Part shown: positions 60,150 through 64,000 of the stretch, piece by piece
Layout: every line of letters begins with the position of its first letter
Position numbering within the stretch: the first letter of the stretch is position 1
Assembly (NCBI GenBank): GCA_900175165.2
Contig: FWWN02000612.1
Location: 1 to 64,000, forward strand
Origin: Rhizomucor pusillus
Taxonomy: Eukaryota; Mucoromycota; Mucoromycetes; Mucorales; Lichtheimiaceae
Direction: 5' to 3'
Length of the DNA: 64,000 nt
Translations under genes and position numbers: made by a program
The notes under the pieces: generated by a model
Database searches by the model: none
Told to the model about the DNA's origin: nothing
Seen by the model: only the letters and a program-made list of their open reading frames with translations

Positions 60150-62489
60150 ATGGCGACGTCCTCCCAGCAGCAGCAGCAGCAACCAAGGATTCTTAATCGT
60201 GTATCTGGATTTTTTATGCATCACAGTAAGAAGAAGCAGGCATCCGACGAAGATACAAGCAGTAGCAGCAGCAGTGATGATATCTCGTTGCCCCCGGAAT
60301 CCAGCACACACGACGGTGCTTCGTCGCGCGTGGACTCGATGTTCTCATCCATTTCCTCGGTGCGTGGTGGCAACCCAAACTCGCCACCTCCCGTGCGCAC
60401 CATTCGGCTCGACAACCCGGTTGTGCATGAATCTCCGCCGTCGCCGCCATCCATGACTAGTACTTCAAAGAAGAAGAGGAAGCAGAAGCTTGATCCCAAG
60501 CAAGTAGACGAAGCGTTCGATCAGCTACTGGTAAATGACACACAAAGAGGGAGGTGCACCCCCGCTCATCTGCTGACCGACCCTTTTTCTCTCTAGCAAG
60601 AATACGCATTAGCGTCAAACATTAGACCGACGCTTACACAGCTCACGACTGAGCAAAAATCCATGTTGCTGCAATCGTCCAAATCCCGTATGCTTTTGCG
60701 CAAAAATTCAACCTTTTCATCCTCATCCTCGGCCTCCCAGTTCTTTGCTCCGTTAGCAAACACGTTCGGTATCAAAAAGAAACAGCAGTCGCCGCAGATC
60801 CCGTTCTTTTCTTCGCCAGACAACAACAACCCATCGCCTTCGCCGTCACCGCCGCTCGAGCAACAGTTCCACGAGCATCGAGTGTCGCCACCCGCAGCTC
60901 GACGTAGACATTCGAATGCTGCTGACAAGAGTAACGGCAGCGGTAGCGCTAGGAGCAAGCTCAAATCCTCGCCTGAGTATTTCGTGCACCTGCTCAGAGA
61001 CACGTCGGTACGCGAGCTCGAGTTTGCAGATGTCGTGGATCTGCGTGTATTTCTGCGAAACGTGGTAGTGAGCTGGACAACCGAGTTTCTGGCACTAGGC
61101 GGGTACGAAGCATTGGGCGACAAGTTTCGACAAATGAAGGAGTTGCCCAAACGCATGCCTCAGGACGATAGAATCCTTCAGCAGCTGACCAAATGTTTCA
61201 AAGCAATCATGACACATGAAGCGAACGGCACCGAGAAGGTTTTGACAAGCCCGGCACCTCTCTACTACATACGTGATCTCTTGTTCGGCCCGACAAACCA
61301 GAAACTCAAAGCTGTCTATGGCTTACACATTTCAACACGCGCCGAGCTGCTTAATCTTTTATGCACACTACCGAGCCTCCAAGTAACAACGGCGAGCGGA
61401 CGCTACGTACACGGATACGATGTACTGCGGGAACTCTTGCTAGATCAACCGACAGATCAGCCTGAAGAACCAGCTCAAAAATCATACCCGTTCCCAATGA
61501 CCCTCAAGGCAGATCCACAGACCGTGATGCGCATCATACTCGATGAGGATGGTACTGCAAGGACAACCCCGGTTGCTCCAAGATACACTGCTTGGATGCG
61601 CGAAATACAGCACACAGTCGATAAGCACATTGAGCCTATTACCTTCTTGGCCCAGGTCCTGGACTACAATTTTGAAAGTGCGTTTAAACAGCTCAAGATA
61701 CGGTCGCAACAGCAACAACAGCAACAGGAGAACGCCACGACGCTGCCTGAAAGCTCTTCGGTAGAGCCAATATCTCCAGGACTGGTGATGGTGGACGAGG
61801 GTGTTGTAGATTACTTGGCAAGTTGTATAACATGTTGTTCTTTTATTTTCCACAAGAAAAACTGAGACTTTATATCGTACGGATGATAGATAACACATCT
61901 TCGACTGATTTGCACGCTGGTCACGACGCCGCCAACGAATTTCCGTGGAAAGTACAATGAGTATGAGCAGGAGAAGATGCGTCTAGAGATCATGCTTTCT
62001 GGCTTTGACAAGATATCAAAAGCTTTGCAGACGTGCCCGCACCCGACGCTGTATGCTTCGTACATCCGCTACCTGCAGCCATTGCTGCAGCCGTGGGCAG
62101 ACCTGGCTATTCCGACGAGCTCTTCCCCAACAAATTCGACGATCACGCAGCAACTCGCTGCACCGCAGCAACAGCATATTCGGCAGGAACGAGCATGGAG
62201 GCAACAGACAATCAGGAGCCTTACAGGTAATAATTACCAGCGCGACATGCTGCGCTGGGAGCAAGATTTGCGTGTCATGGACACGACTATTGTCCAGGAC
62301 GACGAGCGACCGGATGGCGCTAACGACGATGATGAGATGTGGGAAGATATGGATGACAACTTCGATGATATATTTGACAATGAAAATGATGACGACGACG
62401 AGAACGATGATGACGAATACGACGTCGATGATCACATTAATGAACGACACGGACATCATCATCATCATCGCAACGGTAGCAGCTTTTAA
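60150..62489 (+). CDS. GBD/FH3 (formin N-terminal) domain protein without FH2
   Basis: Three exons (60150-60530, 60597-61817, 61890-62489), 733 residues. After a Ser/Gln-rich basic N-terminus, KQVDEAFDQLLQEYALASNI resembles the start of a formin GTPase-binding domain. The armadillo-like part follows: PEYFVHLLRDTSVRELEFAD, VVDLRVFLRNVVVSWTTEFL, LGGYEALGDKFRQM, LTKCFKAIMTHEANG, PAPLYYIRDLLFGPTNQKLK and RAELLNLLCTLPSLQ, matching the order of Drf_GBD and Drf_FH3. It continues with DYLITHLRLICTLVTTPPTN and an Arm-like helix (MLSGFDKISKALQTCPHP). There is no FH1 proline region or FH2 actin-nucleating domain; the protein instead ends in an extremely acidic stretch and HHHHH. It may be a Rho-GTPase effector acting in polarity without nucleating actin (inference). 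The second intron uses a GC donor. Confidence 0.75.
61818..61889 (+). other. GC-AG intron of the GBD/FH3 gene
   Basis: 72-nt intron, donor TTG|GCAAGT, acceptor GATAG, phase 0, joining ...VVDYL to ITHLRLICTLV. The neighbouring GT (GCAA|GTTGTA) is in phase 1 and does not join to this exon in frame. Confidence 0.7.
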
Positions 62490-62601
62490 TATATGTTACA
62501 AAAGATCTAATCATGATACCCCCGCTCCCCTCTGACTTGTTGAACAAATATACATAAATATCTATATGATGCAAACTATTATATTTTTTTTTCAACATTT
62601 T

Positions 62602-63496
62602 TTACATGGCATTGTAACCACCATCGATGAACATGTCCGAACCAGTAATGTAGCTGCTGGCATCGCTGGCCAAGAAGCAGACGATACCCTTGATTTCCTT
62701 GGGTTCACCCATACGCTTCATAGGTGCGACGTTCTTCCATGCTTCAGCCAAGTCCTGGCGTTTTGAGATGAATTGCTCCAACATGTCTGTGCGCATGTAA
62801 CCGGGGCAGACGGCGTTGACGCGGATGCCGCGGGTAGCCCATTCGTATGCAAGGCATTTTGCCATCATGGACACTGAAGCCTTTGTGCAGTTGTACTACG
62901 TACAGCGATAATTTAGTTTTTTCCGCGTTGGTTCTCTGCATCTATTGCAACTTACTCCACATTGGAATTGGGGCTGGTTGGCGAGATGAGCAGATACGGA
63001 TGACATCAGGATGATACTGCCCTTGCCTTGTTCCAGCATGTACTTTGATACAGCTTGGACGCAGTAGAACACGCCGTGGACATTGACGTCAAACAAGCGG
63101 TGCCAAAGATTCAAATCAAAAGTCTATGTATAAGATAAATAGACAGTTCTCACGCTTCTGGCTGCAAAGTTCGGAATACATACCTCTGCATTGCCGTTGT
63201 AGGAAATACCGGCGTTCGCAACAAACACATCGATGCCACCAAAGTCCTTGTAGATCTGGTCTATCGCCTCCTGCACGGCCTTGGGGTCGGCAACGTCGGC
63301 CTTGTATGCCTGGCACTTTACACCAAACTCCTTGGCAAGCGCGGCGGCGGTTTCGTGTGTCGACTCGCTCGAGACGTACATTAACGCCACATCGGCGCCG
63401 GATTCGGCCAAGCCGCGGCAAATCTCGTAACCAAGACCTCTAAAGANNNNNNNNNNNNNNNNNNNNNNNNNNNNNNNNNNNNNNNNNNNNNNNNNN

Positions 63497-63557
<61 letters not shown>

Positions 63558-63671
63558 AGGTTCAGTTCCTGTCATACGAGACTACTGAAAACCATGCGCG
63601 TACCTGGCACCACCGGTGACAATGGCCTTCTTGCCCTTGAGTGTGAATTCTGGGAGAGTAGGTACCGCCAT
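62602..63671 (-). CDS. Short-chain dehydrogenase/reductase (mannitol/sorbose reductase-like)
   Basis: Classical SDR of 261 residues in four exons (63604-63671, 63184-63439, 62956-63123, 62602-62895). The cofactor motif TGGARGLG spans the first intron; NAGI, the Ser of LMSSVS (about residue 150) and Y165-x3-K169 (YNCTK) complete the catalytic set, followed by RVNAVCPGYMRTDM and the C-terminal GSDMFIDGGYNAM. The length, the early ADPKAVQEAIDQIYKDFGGI segment and the ending resemble fungal NADP-dependent mannitol dehydrogenase and sorbose reductase (Sou1) enzymes, so a polyol/ketose substrate is likely but not proven. The first intron contains a 50-N assembly gap and a 58-base A/T homopolymer, so its length is unknown; the coding exons are intact. 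Confidence 0.9.
63447..63496. other. Assembly gap (50 N)
   Basis: Fifty unresolved bases inside the first intron of the SDR gene, next to a homopolymer that probably broke the assembly. Confidence 0.99.
63497..63554. repeat. 58-base poly(A) homopolymer
   Basis: An uninterrupted A tract adjoining the gap; on the SDR coding strand it reads as poly(T) within intron 1. Its true length is uncertain. Confidence 0.9.
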
Positions 63672-64000
63672 TTAAGTATGTATGTATTTACAGCAACGCG
63701 TGTGTGGGGGATGTGGAGAGGAAAGAAAAAGAAAGAATAATCCAAAATGGTCATCTTAGTGTCCTTTTTATCGGGGAAACACAAATTTCACCGATTGGAT
63801 AGGATAACTCAACACGGCATTGCCGACGCTTCCAAAACGAGTATTTTGGTTTGAAATTGCCCGAGTTGACAGGCGAGAGGCTTATTTTATAGTACTACAT
63901 GCTGATTTGTATATATGGATTCATCTACAAACAGGTACAGTCCCGCGTTTCTTATAATATTTACGAGGCATACAAGGAACGTACACTGCCCTTCTAGTCT
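63672..64000. other. Promoter region of the SDR gene
   Basis: Sequence upstream of the minus-strand SDR start, running to the window edge. No other gene is visible. Confidence 0.5.

Noticed and set aside
63497..63554. Poly(A) tract as a retrotransposon tail
   Set aside because: It abuts an N gap within an intron and no element body or duplication is visible; an assembly artefact is as likely.

Overview
The window reads as nuclear DNA of a filamentous early-diverging fungus, most likely Mucoromycota (inference). Genes are dense on both strands, almost all are cut by short introns of about 55-80 nt with GTAAGT/GTATGT-type donors, and the proteins carry homopolymer tracts (Gln, Ser, Asn, His). 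Fungal-type families are present: a Zn2Cys6 regulator, a GATA factor, a Bli-3-like protein, an aspartate kinase and a Tra1. There are no operons, CRISPR arrays, rRNA or tRNA genes that I can see. The species cannot be named from sequence alone.

Layout. 0-5 kb (minus strand): a Ser/Gln-rich protein with a bZIP-like patch, a CCDC90/FMP32-type mitochondrial coiled-coil protein, and an IQ-motif coiled-coil protein. 5-13 kb: long gene-poor stretches around one unrecognised intronless gene (8.1-9.7 kb) and the ribosomal protein eS30 gene. 13-29 kb: ornithine aminotransferase, mitochondrial ADP/ATP carrier, a GATA-finger protein, the Caf1 deadenylase, a malate dehydrogenase ending in the peroxisomal signal SKL, a LtrA-family membrane protein and a Bli-3-like FMN-binding protein. 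28.8-41.1 kb: the SAGA/NuA4 scaffold Tra1 (about 3,900 residues). 42-48 kb: a SAP-domain protein, a 72-residue protein and aspartate kinase. 47.8-51.1 kb: a nine-exon gene that I read as Sld3/Treslin, joining an animal Treslin-like N-terminal domain to an Sld3-Treslin domain. 51-59 kb: a Zn2Cys6 regulator, then divergently a SWI/SNF-RSC class ATPase without a bromodomain, then a small protein. 60-64 kb: a GBD/FH3 protein without FH2, and a short-chain dehydrogenase whose first intron holds an assembly gap.

Functional themes are gene expression (Tra1, SWI/SNF ATPase, Caf1, GATA and Zn2Cys6 factors), replication initiation (Sld3/Treslin) and amino-acid/organelle metabolism (OAT, aspartate kinase, AAC, MDH). 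They are neighbours rather than a pathway cluster. Two structural themes stand out: four introns only splice in frame if the donor is GC (each GCAAGT), and two introns of length 3n without stop codons (one in Tra1, one candidate in the GATA gene) are invisible to simple ORF calling. Exon coordinates come from reading splice consensus and frame by hand, without transcript data.
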